Shown here: positions 7,289 through 14,685 of the stretch, piece after piece
How positions within the stretch are numbered: the first letter of the stretch is position 1
Layout: each line of letters opens with the position of its first letter
The notes under the pieces: model-generated
Told to the model about the DNA's origin: nothing
Seen by the model: only the letters and a program-made list of their open reading frames with translations
The model's database searches: none
Program-made: the position numbers and the translations under genes
Assembly (NCBI RefSeq): GCF_900156305.1
Contig: NZ_FTPL01000003.1
Span: 186,001 to 250,000, forward strand
Origin: Edaphobacillus lindanitolerans
GTDB taxonomy: Bacteria > Bacillota > Bacilli > Bacillales_A > Planococcaceae
Length of the DNA: 64,000 nucleotides
Reading direction: 5' to 3'

Positions 7289-8254
7289 ATGAAAAAGTTT
7301 GAACGGCTCAACGTGATCATGCGGTATATCAACAACCGTTCCCGCTTCACCATCGCCGAAATCATGCAGGAATTCAATATTTCCCGGTCGACGGCCATCC
7401 GGGACATCCGGGAAATTGAGGCGATGGGGATGCCGCTTGTCGCCGAGGTCGGAAGGAATGGCGGATACGATGTCATGAATAACGCCACCCTCCCCAGTGT
7501 CCGCTTCACCGATAATGAAGTGAAGGCCCTGTTTATCGCATTCATGGCCACGAGGAACCGGCAGCTGCCGTATTTAAGGAGCCGTCAGTCTTTGGCCGAA
7601 AAGCTGCTGGGCCTCATTTCGGAAAACCAGCAGAACGACATCATTTTTTTAAACAAGATCCTGCTCTTTGAAGGGACCAATCCCCATAATCCCGACCTGC
7701 TTGAACTAACTGATCTACCGCATCCAATCTTGGAAAAACTGATCCGTGCCCTTTTGGAGGACCGCTTCCTTCTGATCACGGTGAAGGAGGAGCACGCGGT
7801 CCGGTCTCGCCAAATCTGCCTTCTGCATCTATATAACGAGAAAAGCAACTGGCTTCTGGAGGGCTACGATCTTCAGGAAGATAGGAAGCGTATTTTTTCT
7901 GTCGACGAGATCATCGACGTCAAAACCGGGCTGCCGGAAAAAAGAATCGGCATGAAAAAAGTCTCCGAGAAGCTCGGCGGACAGAAGCGGAAAATCAATC
8001 TTTGCCTGGCGCTGGGCCCGGCGGCCGTAGCCCAGTTTAAGAAGTACCATCCATTCGGGATGTCGATTTCCTTTACGGACCCTTTCCAATCGACGGCGGT
8101 TCTGAAGGATTTCATCGATATTCAGGATGCTGAAAAGCTGGATGACCTTATAAATTGGCTTCTCTTCCTCGGGCGGGACCTCAAAATCCAGGAAGCGCCA
8201 GATGAAGTGCTGGAACGCATACAGGAAAGGCTGACTTCATACTTCCCAACATAA
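7289..8254 (+). CDS. YafY-type HTH/WYL-domain transcriptional regulator
   Basis: A 321-residue protein. Residues about 5-60 form a winged HTH_11 domain (R-F-T-I-A-E-I-M-Q-E-F-N-I-S-R-S-T-A-I-R-D-I-R-E-I-E-A-M-G). G-R-N-G-G-Y-D-V then leads into a WYL-type ligand domain, in which W-L-L-E-G-Y-D-L takes the WYL position (about 190-200), and a C-terminal WCX-like extension. AGGAGG lies 6-7 nt before the ATG. The divergent neighbour is a GyrI-like ligand-binding protein. This local arrangement is typical of YafY-family regulators controlling an adjacent gene. Confidence 0.85.
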   Translation: MKKFERLNVIMRYINNRSRFTIAEIMQEFNISRSTAIRDIREIEAMGMPLVAEVGRNGGYDVMNNATLPSVRFTDNEVKALFIAFMATRNRQLPYLRSRQSLAEKLLGLISENQQNDIIFLNKILLFEGTNPHNPDLLELTDLPHPILEKLIRALLEDRFLLITVKEEHAVRSRQICLLHLYNEKSNWLLEGYDLQEDRKRIFSVDEIIDVKTGLPEKRIGMKKVSEKLGGQKRKINLCLALGPAAVAQFKKYHPFGMSISFTDPFQSTAVLKDFIDIQDAEKLDDLINWLLFLGRDLKIQEAPDEVLERIQERLTSYFPT

Positions 8255-8331
8255 ATCGGGTTTATGAATTTCCGGCCCCGGTGTGAATCAGAATAATGCC
8301 CGTTCGTCGGGGCCGGATGGACCGGTAGAAA

Positions 8332-8364
8332 CAGCCTTCAAAGCCAATGGTGGCTTGAAGGCTG
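8332..8364. other. Hairpin between convergent genes
   Basis: An inverted repeat of 13 bp with one bulged base (8332-8345 with 8352-8364) lies between the WYL regulator and the convergent 8428-9636 gene. Neither strand has a clear T-run directly after it, so it is at best a weak bidirectional terminator. Nothing else is seen in 8255-8427. Confidence 0.4.
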
Positions 8365-8427
8365 CCTGTACAGAATTATTTTATCTCCGGCCCGTATCCT
8401 TCTGTGACATCTGAGTGGTTTCTGCCT

Positions 8428-9636
8428 TCATTCAAAACTGGAGGTGTTCCAGTGCTGGTAGGCGATCACTTCCGACATATGCGCGAGGCCCTTGGATTCG
8501 GCCCGGTGAATCGGGAACCAGCCGTCGCCCTTGTCGAGGTACACTTCGTGATGAGGCGCCTGATCGTGGTAGCCTGTCACCTCGAAAGTCCCGTGCCGCC
8601 TGAGCACAGCATGCACGTCATAGTCGATCGACGGAGCGGGAGTCAGCGGGTTGCCGACCGAATGTTCAAGGACGAATCCGAATTCCCGGCCGTCGTGCTC
8701 CAGCGGCTGGATCGTGAAGTCCTCGATCGAAGCCCGGCCTTCTTCCCGCTCCTTCCCTGAAATTCCGTATGACACCGTCTTCCCGGCCTCTTTTGTGAAG
8801 ATAAGGGGGCAGCGGGAATCGGCATAGGACAGGGTTACGTCGGCGCGTGTACGGAAACTTTTCCCTTCCGGATCGAACGTCCGGTCATCCCCGTCAAATG
8901 TCCGATTGGGCGACATGACGTTCGGGTTTTTGATCTTGTCTTCCGCGAGGAACGTGGTGTAGCGGAATTTCCATTGTGAGACGGGCTCCGGCTCCCGCCA
9001 CTCCTCGACCGGCATCAGCATCTCGCTCGGCCGTCCGATCATCTTCGTCAGCCAGAATTCTTCCGTCACGTCTTCCTTCGTACTCGATTCGGGATTGAAC
9101 AGGCCGGCAACCTTGCCGAGCACCGCCTTCGGCATGCTCAGCGGCTCCCCGGATTCCCGGGCGGGCCGCTCCGAGCGGATGGCATAGACGCTCGGTGCAT
9201 CAGGAACTTCCCGGTCGATGAAATGAGTCTCCTCCGTTTGTCCGAGAAAGATTCCGTCTCGGTACACTTCATATTTCTTCACCTGAGGGATCTTCTCCCA
9301 TGCAAGCGCGACCTGCGACTTTGCGACGATCGTGGTCAAGACGATCTGCCGGACCGGGTTGGCGGTGTCCTTTTTTGTCTTGAGCGCAGACGTTTGCATA
9401 CGGATCACATCCGTGACCCGCCCGCGCCCGTCCAGGCACTCAATCGCGTAATGATACATCTTCCCATGCATGACGTCCTCGTCCGTAAAGTCACAGACCG
9501 GCCCTTCCTGGACGAGCCGGCCTTCTTTGTACACACGGTACGACTGTCCCGGACTATCCCAGTCAAACACAATCGATCCCTTGCGGTGGACGACGGACCG
9601 GATTTCAAAACGGTCAGTTTGTTCCAACTCGCTCAC
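8428..9636 (-). CDS. Hypothetical protein with fibronectin-III-like repeats and DUF3238-like C-terminus
   Basis: A 402-residue protein without signal peptide or membrane segment. Two beta-rich units are visible: residues about 10-85 (I-V-F-D-W-D-S-P-G-Q-S-Y-R-V-Y-K-E-G) and 95-160 (V-A-L-A-W-E-K-I-P-Q-V-K-K-Y-E-V-Y-R-D-G). The W...Y-x-V-Y pattern is that of fibronectin type III domains. The C-terminal half has F-R-Y-T-T-F-L, F-D-G-D-D-R-T-F and a closing D-K-G-D-G-W-F-P-I-H-R-A segment, which recalls DUF3238. Function is unknown. Its start is preceded by a 306-bp region without a clear gene. Confidence 0.65.
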   Translation of the reverse strand: MSELEQTDRFEIRSVVHRKGSIVFDWDSPGQSYRVYKEGRLVQEGPVCDFTDEDVMHGKMYHYAIECLDGRGRVTDVIRMQTSALKTKKDTANPVRQIVLTTIVAKSQVALAWEKIPQVKKYEVYRDGIFLGQTEETHFIDREVPDAPSVYAIRSERPARESGEPLSMPKAVLGKVAGLFNPESSTKEDVTEEFWLTKMIGRPSEMLMPVEEWREPEPVSQWKFRYTTFLAEDKIKNPNVMSPNRTFDGDDRTFDPEGKSFRTRADVTLSYADSRCPLIFTKEAGKTVSYGISGKEREEGRASIEDFTIQPLEHDGREFGFVLEHSVGNPLTPAPSIDYDVHAVLRRHGTFEVTGYHDQAPHHEVYLDKGDGWFPIHRAESKGLAHMSEVIAYQHWNTSSFE

Positions 9637-9701
9637 TCCTTGTCTCCCGGTATCACTCTCTCCGAGTATGGGGGCGCATCGTTTCCTCTATACCCTTTTG
9701 C

Positions 9702-9959
9702 GTGGCGTCTATCACCATCCGCTGGTCGGATGGTCGAACAGCCGGGTTTATCAGAAGGATGCCGGAGTCGTTTGGCGTCCGGACATCGTGCCGCGGACTC
9801 TTCCGACAGCATGAAGCGTTGGAAGAAGTGGCCGTTCGGCATGAGGCATACATAGGAACCGGCCGGATGTACATAAACTGGCGAAAAGCCTATTCGGATG
9901 ACTTGCGGACAGGAGCGGAACCGGGCATCCAGATTCAAGAGCTCATCGTTTCAGCGTGA
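9702..9959 (+). CDS. Doubtful short open frame in the 9637-9942 gap
   Basis: The 306-bp stretch between two minus-strand genes holds no confident gene. One plus-strand frame from a GTG at 9702 gives 85 residues whose second half (H-E-A-L-E-E-V-A-V-R-H-E-A-Y-I-G-T-G-R-M-Y) looks protein-like, with codons similar to neighbouring genes. There is no ribosome-binding site, no family match was recognised, and it overlaps the neighbouring gene's 3' end by 17 bp. It may be a gene remnant or chance. The upstream region of the 8428-9636 gene must also lie here. Confidence 0.22.
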   Translation: MASITIRWSDGRTAGFIRRMPESFGVRTSCRGLFRQHEALEEVAVRHEAYIGTGRMYINWRKAYSDDLRTGAEPGIQIQELIVSA

Positions 9960-10449
9960 CCAATTGCCGGTCGCGAAACCAGAGGGGTACCCGGAGATCC
10001 GGATCCTGGAGATTGATTTTGCGGTCAAGCCCTTCATTGCGCGCTTCGTCCTCTTCCCCCGACAAACATGTATACAGTTCAACTTCTTCGCCAGGCAAAA
10101 ATTCCGACCTCAGGAAACCGAGCAGCTCCTTCGCACACTTTTGAACCGCCTCCGGATCGCCCTCAAATATCCCGTCAATCTGATGGATGAACGGCTTGGT
10201 CACAGGCAGCCCGTCCGCTTCGTCCCCGTCAACCGGTGTCACGGTCACAAACACTGCATCCAGCTCCGTATCATAGACGGGCACCATTTCTTCCGCCATC
10301 GCCTCCAAGTCCTTCGGATCGAGCAGGTTTCGGATGTCTCCCGGATCATCAGGCAACGGCAGCTCGGAGAACTTCATGTAGCGCACCTTTTCGCCGAGTA
10401 CCGTCTCCGGCAGCTTCCGGTCCGCTGCCAGGTAATGATAGTACGTCAT
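9943..10449 (-). CDS. Hypothetical cytosolic protein
   Basis: A 168-residue acidic protein starting M-T-Y-Y-H-Y-L-A-A-D-R-K-L-P. The ATG at 10449 is chosen because AAAGGAGG lies 7 nt upstream; a longer frame starting at 10479 has no such site. It is rich in Asp and Glu (V-D-G-D-E-A-D-G-L-P, G-E-E-V-E-L-Y-T-C-L-S-G-E-E-D-E) and has no membrane segment or recognised motif. It is divergent from the large membrane protein at 10625 with about 175 bp between starts. No function is assigned. Confidence 0.65.
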   Translation of the reverse strand: MTYYHYLAADRKLPETVLGEKVRYMKFSELPLPDDPGDIRNLLDPKDLEAMAEEMVPVYDTELDAVFVTVTPVDGDEADGLPVTKPFIHQIDGIFEGDPEAVQKCAKELLGFLRSEFLPGEEVELYTCLSGEEDEARNEGLDRKINLQDPDLRVPLWFRDRQLVTLKR

Positions 10450-10624
10450 GGTCCAGCCTCCTTTCCCGGTTATCTTCAACCAAAAATCTTAAAATCCTCC
10501 ATGCAGCGGTCAGCCGGCCGGAGGACACCGGGCGATTCCGGAAAAGAAATATTCCAGATCCTGAAACGCTACACCCTTTCCGTCCGTAAAAGAAACAGAG
10601 AATCCAACGAAATGAGGCTCACCT

Positions 10625-12322
10625 ATGATCAACCTACTATTATTCTCCATCATTTCAGGGCTTGTGCTGGCACTGCTTGCTGTGCCGTTCCGGATGAGCC
10701 GGAACGTGAAGGAAGCGGGGAAGACGACCGTCACGCAGGTGAAGACCGCGCGGATCCTGGTCGGAACGGCAATTACAGCGATGGTGCTGGTCTTTGCCGT
10801 GTATTATGCAACGAATATGGACAGGAACTGGACATCGCTCTGGCCGGCGGTTCTTGCAGCCGCACTGGTCGGCGCCGCCCTCTCCGGTGGAAGTGAGCGG
10901 AAGGGGAGGACGTTGCTGTCGCTTGCGGCGCTTGTCTTCGCCGCTTATGTGCTCACTGCACCGCTCTTTAACGCAGACGGGAAATACAAAGCGGTAGAGA
11001 TGGATGAAGATGTGGAGATTGCGGCATTCGACGAAACGAAGACACCGGCGAGCGTGCCGCCGAAGTTTGCGCGGAACAAGATGAAGAAGGCGTTCGGACA
11101 GGTGCCGAACACGAGTTACTACGAACTTGGAAAGCTGCAGATCCAGACGGTGGACGGGGAGTTCGTCTACATCGCGCCGGTCGAGTTCGCAGGTTTCTTC
11201 AAGTGGATGAATGCAGATACGGTGCCGGGTTATTTCACGATGAGTGCGACCGACTCGGCAGACAATCCGAAATTCGTGAAGACGGAGATGGCTTACACGC
11301 CATCGTCCTATTTCCATAAGAATGTCGAACGGCATATGAGGAACGCCGAGCCGGGCCTGATTTATTATGGGGATGTTCAGCTCGAAGTCGATGACGACGG
11401 CAAACCCCACTACATCCGGTCCTACGGGGAATTCATCTCCGCACGAAACGGGTTTGACGTGAAGGGGGTCGTCGTCACCGATCCTGAAAGCGGGAAGACG
11501 GAGCGGTTTGCGCTCGGCGACATTCCGGAATACATCGACGGTGCCGTTTCACCGGAGGCCGTCAGCCTGGCGAACAGTTACTACGGAAATTATGTCCACG
11601 GTTTCTGGAATTCGAAGTTCGGGAAAAAAGACGTGAAACTGCCGTCCGACGAGGGCGTAGAGGCAAGTGTCAGCCCTGTTTTCGATGAGAAGGGGCATAT
11701 GTTCTACTTCACCGATTTCACGAGTCCGAAAGAGGAAGTCGATTCGATGCTCGGGTATGCGCTCACGGATGCACGGACCGGGGAGGCGACTTATTATACC
11801 GGGAACCTGGAAGAGTCCTACATGGATTCTGCCGGTGCCCTCCAGATCATCGAGAAAAAGTTCATCGAGAAGAAATGGACGGGCGAGATGCCCGTGCTCT
11901 ACAACTTCTACGGGGAGGCGAGCTGGCTGACACCGGTGCTTGACTCGAACGGCTTCCTGCAGAACTACTTTATCGTCTCGGCGGCAAATCCCGAGATCTC
12001 GGTGTATGCCAACTCCCCGAACGAAGCGCTGAAGCTTTACAAGACGGCGCTGCAGCGCGGCGGTTCGACCGTCGACGGCTCGTCGGATGCCGAAGAGGCG
12101 AAGGCGGAAGTGACCGTCAAGCGGGTCTACAAGGAACGCGCTGGAGATTTCACGCTCGTTTCCGTCCTTGCCGATGACGGGCGGAACTTCCTCGCCTCGA
12201 CCGAATCCGTTCCGCTCGCGGTCTACATCGAAGAAGGTGATCGGCTGACCGTCACCTATCTCGAAACCGGCGAGCTGTTCCTCCCGGTGAAGGATCTCAA
12301 CAACCTCTCGATCGGGGAATGA
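10625..12322 (+). CDS. Large membrane-anchored protein of unknown function
   Basis: A 565-residue protein. Residues 1-115 hold four hydrophobic segments (about 2-22, 43-63, 72-90, 96-113). About 450 mostly polar residues follow, with many aromatic and Asp/Gly turns (for example Y-Y-G-D-V-Q-L-E-V-D-D-D-G-K-P-H-Y-I-R-S-Y-G-E-F). The C-terminus (T-L-V-S-V-L-A-D-D-G-R-N-F) looks like a small beta-barrel. No cysteine-rich or enzymatic motif was seen. Topology suggests a sensor or scaffold, but that is inference. A GAGG site precedes the ATG. Downstream lies the compound hairpin element. Confidence 0.7.
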   Translation: MINLLLFSIISGLVLALLAVPFRMSRNVKEAGKTTVTQVKTARILVGTAITAMVLVFAVYYATNMDRNWTSLWPAVLAAALVGAALSGGSERKGRTLLSLAALVFAAYVLTAPLFNADGKYKAVEMDEDVEIAAFDETKTPASVPPKFARNKMKKAFGQVPNTSYYELGKLQIQTVDGEFVYIAPVEFAGFFKWMNADTVPGYFTMSATDSADNPKFVKTEMAYTPSSYFHKNVERHMRNAEPGLIYYGDVQLEVDDDGKPHYIRSYGEFISARNGFDVKGVVVTDPESGKTERFALGDIPEYIDGAVSPEAVSLANSYYGNYVHGFWNSKFGKKDVKLPSDEGVEASVSPVFDEKGHMFYFTDFTSPKEEVDSMLGYALTDARTGEATYYTGNLEESYMDSAGALQIIEKKFIEKKWTGEMPVLYNFYGEASWLTPVLDSNGFLQNYFIVSAANPEISVYANSPNEALKLYKTALQRGGSTVDGSSDAEEAKAEVTVKRVYKERAGDFTLVSVLADDGRNFLASTESVPLAVYIEEGDRLTVTYLETGELFLPVKDLNNLSIGE

Positions 12323-12364
12323 GGATTGCAGCGGGTGACCGGGACATTTTCTGGTGAAACTGAT

Positions 12365-12410
12365 CAAATAAAAACTGCAGACAAGGAGGAGAACCTCGCT
12401 TTGTCTGCAG
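12365..12410 (-). terminator. Minus-strand intrinsic terminator
   Basis: A ten-bp stem (12375-12384 with 12401-12410) plus an inner GAGG/CCTC helix with an AGAA loop is followed on the minus strand by TTTTTATTTG. It would stop leftward transcription from the GNAT gene at 12619-13233. The plus-strand side has no T-run. Confidence 0.75.
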
Positions 12411-12418
12411 TCCGGCTG

Positions 12419-12443
12419 GTCTGTCAGGATAGTGCTGACAGAC
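12419..12443. repeat. Nine-bp inverted repeat
   Basis: GTCTGTCAG (12419-12427) and CTGACAGAC (12435-12443) form a perfect stem with a 7-nt loop. It stands between the minus-strand terminator and the larger palindromic element and has no T-run on either side. Confidence 0.6.
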
Positions 12444-12456
12444 CCCGCATGACAGA

Positions 12457-12577
12457 AAAAAGCAAGGACACCGGGCGGCTCCTGCGGGATAGCCGGTTGT
12501 CCGAGGTCCCTCACGGCTGCAAGCCGGGGGAAGCTCGGCGACTGGCCCGCGGATAGCAACCAGTGTCCTTGCTTTTT
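12457..12577. repeat. Bacillales-type palindromic intergenic element
   Basis: AAAAAGCAAGGACAC (12457-12471) pairs perfectly with GTGTCCTTGCTTTTT (12563-12577), enclosing about 90 nt with further G/C-rich inverted segments (GGCTCCTGCGGGATAGC, CCCGCGGATAGC). The inner words resemble the dispersed GCTCCTGCGGGA...CCCGCGGAAAGC elements known from many Bacillus-type genomes. The A-run on the left and T-run on the right make it a potential terminator on both strands. It could equally be a structured small RNA; no promoter for one was identified. Confidence 0.6.
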
Positions 12578-12618
12578 ATGTTGAGAAGCTGAACTTAAGA
12601 CGGCCCCGTTTTATGGAT

Positions 12619-13233
12619 TCAAACAGAAGCCGCAAAAGGCTGAAGGATGTCGTCTTTCCGTTCCTGCTCCCGGTGGAAATCAAACACATCGTCTGCAGGC
12701 TCGTATGATTTTCCGTAGAAGTCGGCATCCTTAAATGTGTGGATCTCCTCGTAAGTGCGGCGCATGCCGTCAAAAATCGCCTGTTCGACCGTATCTTCAT
12801 CAGCCTGATCCGGCGACCAGTAGAGGATCTCCAAGTCATTTTTCTCTCCCGTGGCGAGTGACCGGCGGCTGTAGCCGATGCGGCGGGCGTGGTTGAAGCC
12901 TTCGCGTGCATAGAACTTGAGCCGCTTCGCTGTATCGGTGTCCGAATAGTCGACGGGCTCGACCTCCAGGATGATCGGTTTGCCTTTTTCCTTCAATTTG
13001 CGGATGAGTTTGCCGCCAAGACCCTGGCCGCGCGACTCCGAGGACACATACAGATAATCCACGAAAAGAAAATCATCGAACTCTGCGTACATGAGGACGT
13101 GGTGCGGCCCCTCATCCTTGCCGTAAATGCCTTCCTTTTCTGCGAGCAGTGTTTCCATGTGCTTCCGTGACTTCATTTCTTCAACGGGAAAATACTTGTT
13201 CAACTTGTCGTACCAATTCAATGCTTGACTCAA
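12619..13233 (-). CDS. GNAT-family N-acetyltransferase
   Basis: A 204-residue protein. The acetyl-CoA-binding motif A is L-Y-V-S-S-E-S-R-G-Q-G-L-G-G-K-L-I (R-x2-G-x-G/A), preceded by the F-V-D-Y-L strand and followed by Y-A-R-E-G-F. The substrate is unknown. A TTG at 13233 is preferred as start because GGAGGAG lies 9 nt upstream and the protein then begins S-Q-A-L-N-W-Y-D-K-L-N. An upstream ATG (13266) has only a poor site, and the extra residues look unrelated to the domain. A leader hairpin with a T7 tail stands upstream (13316-13355). Confidence 0.8.
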   Translation of the reverse strand: MSQALNWYDKLNKYFPVEEMKSRKHMETLLAEKEGIYGKDEGPHHVLMYAEFDDFLFVDYLYVSSESRGQGLGGKLIRKLKEKGKPIILEVEPVDYSDTDTAKRLKFYAREGFNHARRIGYSRRSLATGEKNDLEILYWSPDQADEDTVEQAIFDGMRRTYEEIHTFKDADFYGKSYEPADDVFDFHREQERKDDILQPFAASV

Positions 13234-13315
13234 AACTACGATCTCCTCCGGTGTTTTTGGATTCATCCGGGGGTTTTTTGTTTTAGGGGTGTGAAATGAG
13301 GAAAAAAACAGATGA

Positions 13316-13355
13316 GAAAAAAACCTCTTGGCCGCCGGGGAGCGGCAGGGGGAGG
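13316..13355 (-). terminator. Terminator-like hairpin in the GNAT gene leader
   Basis: On the minus strand, CCTC...GCCGC, a six-base loop, GCGGC...GAGG are followed by T7. It is located 80-120 nt before the GNAT start, so it is either a leader attenuator or a stop for transcription coming from the ctsR side. The rest of 13234-13482 shows no gene. Confidence 0.5.
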
Positions 13356-13482
13356 ACAACCCTCTCAATTGCTGTCCACAACTTCTTCTTTACCCGTCTC
13401 CGGCACAGGCAAACCTAAAATAATATAGTTCGTTTATTTGGAAAACGATCGGTCCGGGGATTCCTGAGGGCTCGCAAATCCA

Positions 13483-13530
13483 TTGCAACCTTCCATCCCG
13501 CAATGTATAATTAAGTCAAAGATAGTCAAG
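13483..13530 (+). promoter_or_regulatory. ctsR promoter with CtsR operator
   Basis: TTGCAA (13483-13488), 17 bp, TATAAT (13506-13511), followed at once by the heptad direct repeat AGTCAAA-GAT-AGTCAAG (13514-13530). This matches the CtsR box consensus RGTCAAANANRGTCAAA except in the last base. The box covers the expected start point, so CtsR would block initiation and thereby autoregulate the operon. Confidence 0.85.
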
Positions 13531-13580
13531 GTCAGCTGCTGGTTTACTGTACGAGTCAACTGTGAAAAGAGGTGAGACCG

Positions 13581-14102
13581 TTGCGTAATATATCGGACAT
13601 CATTGAAGGATATTTAAAAACCATCATCGAAACTGAACAAGACGGCATGGCGGAAATCAAACGGAGCGAAGTTGCAGAGAAGTTCCAGTGCGTTCCCTCC
13701 CAGATCAATTACGTCATCAACACACGGTTTACAACCGAACGCGGTTATATGGTCGAGAGCAAGCGGGGCGGAGGCGGCTATATCCGCATCGTGAGGATCC
13801 GGCCCCACAGCCGGAAAGAGCTGATCGACCAGGTGATCGGGATGATCGAAAACGGATCGACCCAGTCGATGGCCGAAGACGTGATCTACCGCCTCATAGA
13901 CGAAGAGGTCCTTTCCAAGCGGGAGGCGAAGATGATGCTTGCCGCGGTGGACCGGCTGACGCTCATGACCCAGCTGCCGGAGCGTGACCTGCTCCGTTCG
14001 CGCATCATTAGGGCGATGCTCATGACTCTGAAATATGAAGAAGCAAAAAATACGTCGGCCGCGGACGGCAATACGAAAGACGGTCCCGGCCGGGAAGACT
14101 GA
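13581..14102 (+). CDS. ctsR: Transcriptional repressor CtsR
   Basis: A 173-residue repressor of class III heat-shock genes. It binds heptad repeats through a winged helix-turn-helix (K-F-Q-C-V-P-S-Q-I-N-Y-V-I-N-T-R-F) whose wing carries the thermosensing G-G-G-G-Y-I-R-I glycine loop. The C-terminal dimerisation part includes S-K-R-E-A-K-M-M and L-P-E-R-D. The start is the TTG at 13581, giving R-N-I-S-D-I-I-E, the usual N-terminus; AGAGGTGA precedes it. The GTG at 13572 overlaps that site. First gene of ctsR-mcsA-mcsB-clpC. Confidence 0.97.
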   Translation: MRNISDIIEGYLKTIIETEQDGMAEIKRSEVAEKFQCVPSQINYVINTRFTTERGYMVESKRGGGGYIRIVRIRPHSRKELIDQVIGMIENGSTQSMAEDVIYRLIDEEVLSKREAKMMLAAVDRLTLMTQLPERDLLRSRIIRAMLMTLKYEEAKNTSAADGNTKDGPGRED

Positions 14103-14136
14103 CGAAACGGTAGACATCCGGAAAGAGGTGTTTGTT

Positions 14137-14685
14137 TTGATATGTGACCACTGCCACGAGCGGCCGGCATCGGTCGTCGTAACTCAGAGCAAAAACGGCA
14201 AGACGCAGGAGCGGCATCTTTGTGATGTGTGCGCCGCCCACTTCCATCCGTTCCAAGGCGATTTTGGAAATGATCCGTTTGGCATCCAGCAGTTTCTCTC
14301 AAATTGGATTGTCGGGGCGGCGGCACAGCAGGCGGGCCGGCCGCAGACCGTGGAAGAAGGGGCCGAATGCCCGACGTGCGGGCTGACGTTCAAACGGTTC
14401 CTCGAACGCGGAAAGTTCGGCTGCCCGGACTGCTACAGCGCTTTCCGGGAGGAATTGCCCCAGGTGTTCCGGAAAGTGCAGAACGGACATGTGGAGCATA
14501 CCGGAAAAGTCCCGGAAAGTTTCAGCGGCCGGGTTGCCGCAGAACGCAAGATCGCGGAACTGAGGGGGCTGATGCAGGAAGCGATCGGCTCCGAGGAGTT
14601 TGAAGAAGCGGCCAGAGTACGGGATGAGATCCGTCAGCTGGAGCGCAGTCTTGCAGAAGGGGGCGATCAGGTTGACCTCGATTGA
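14137..14685 (+). CDS. mcsA: McsA, zinc-finger activator of McsB
   Basis: A 182-residue protein. Two pairs of CxxC at the N-terminus (C-D-H-C and C-D-V-C) and another two (C-P-T-C and C-P-D-C, about residues 78-100) bind zinc. A UVR motif (E-F-E-E-A-A-R-V-R-D-E-I-R-Q-L-E) lies at the C-terminus. McsA activates the arginine kinase McsB and links it to ClpC. Translation starts at a TTG (14137), six bases after AGAGGTG. Its last codons overlap the mcsB start by 14 nt, implying coupled synthesis of the pair. Confidence 0.95.
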   Translation: MICDHCHERPASVVVTQSKNGKTQERHLCDVCAAHFHPFQGDFGNDPFGIQQFLSNWIVGAAAQQAGRPQTVEEGAECPTCGLTFKRFLERGKFGCPDCYSAFREELPQVFRKVQNGHVEHTGKVPESFSGRVAAERKIAELRGLMQEAIGSEEFEEAARVRDEIRQLERSLAEGGDQVDLD

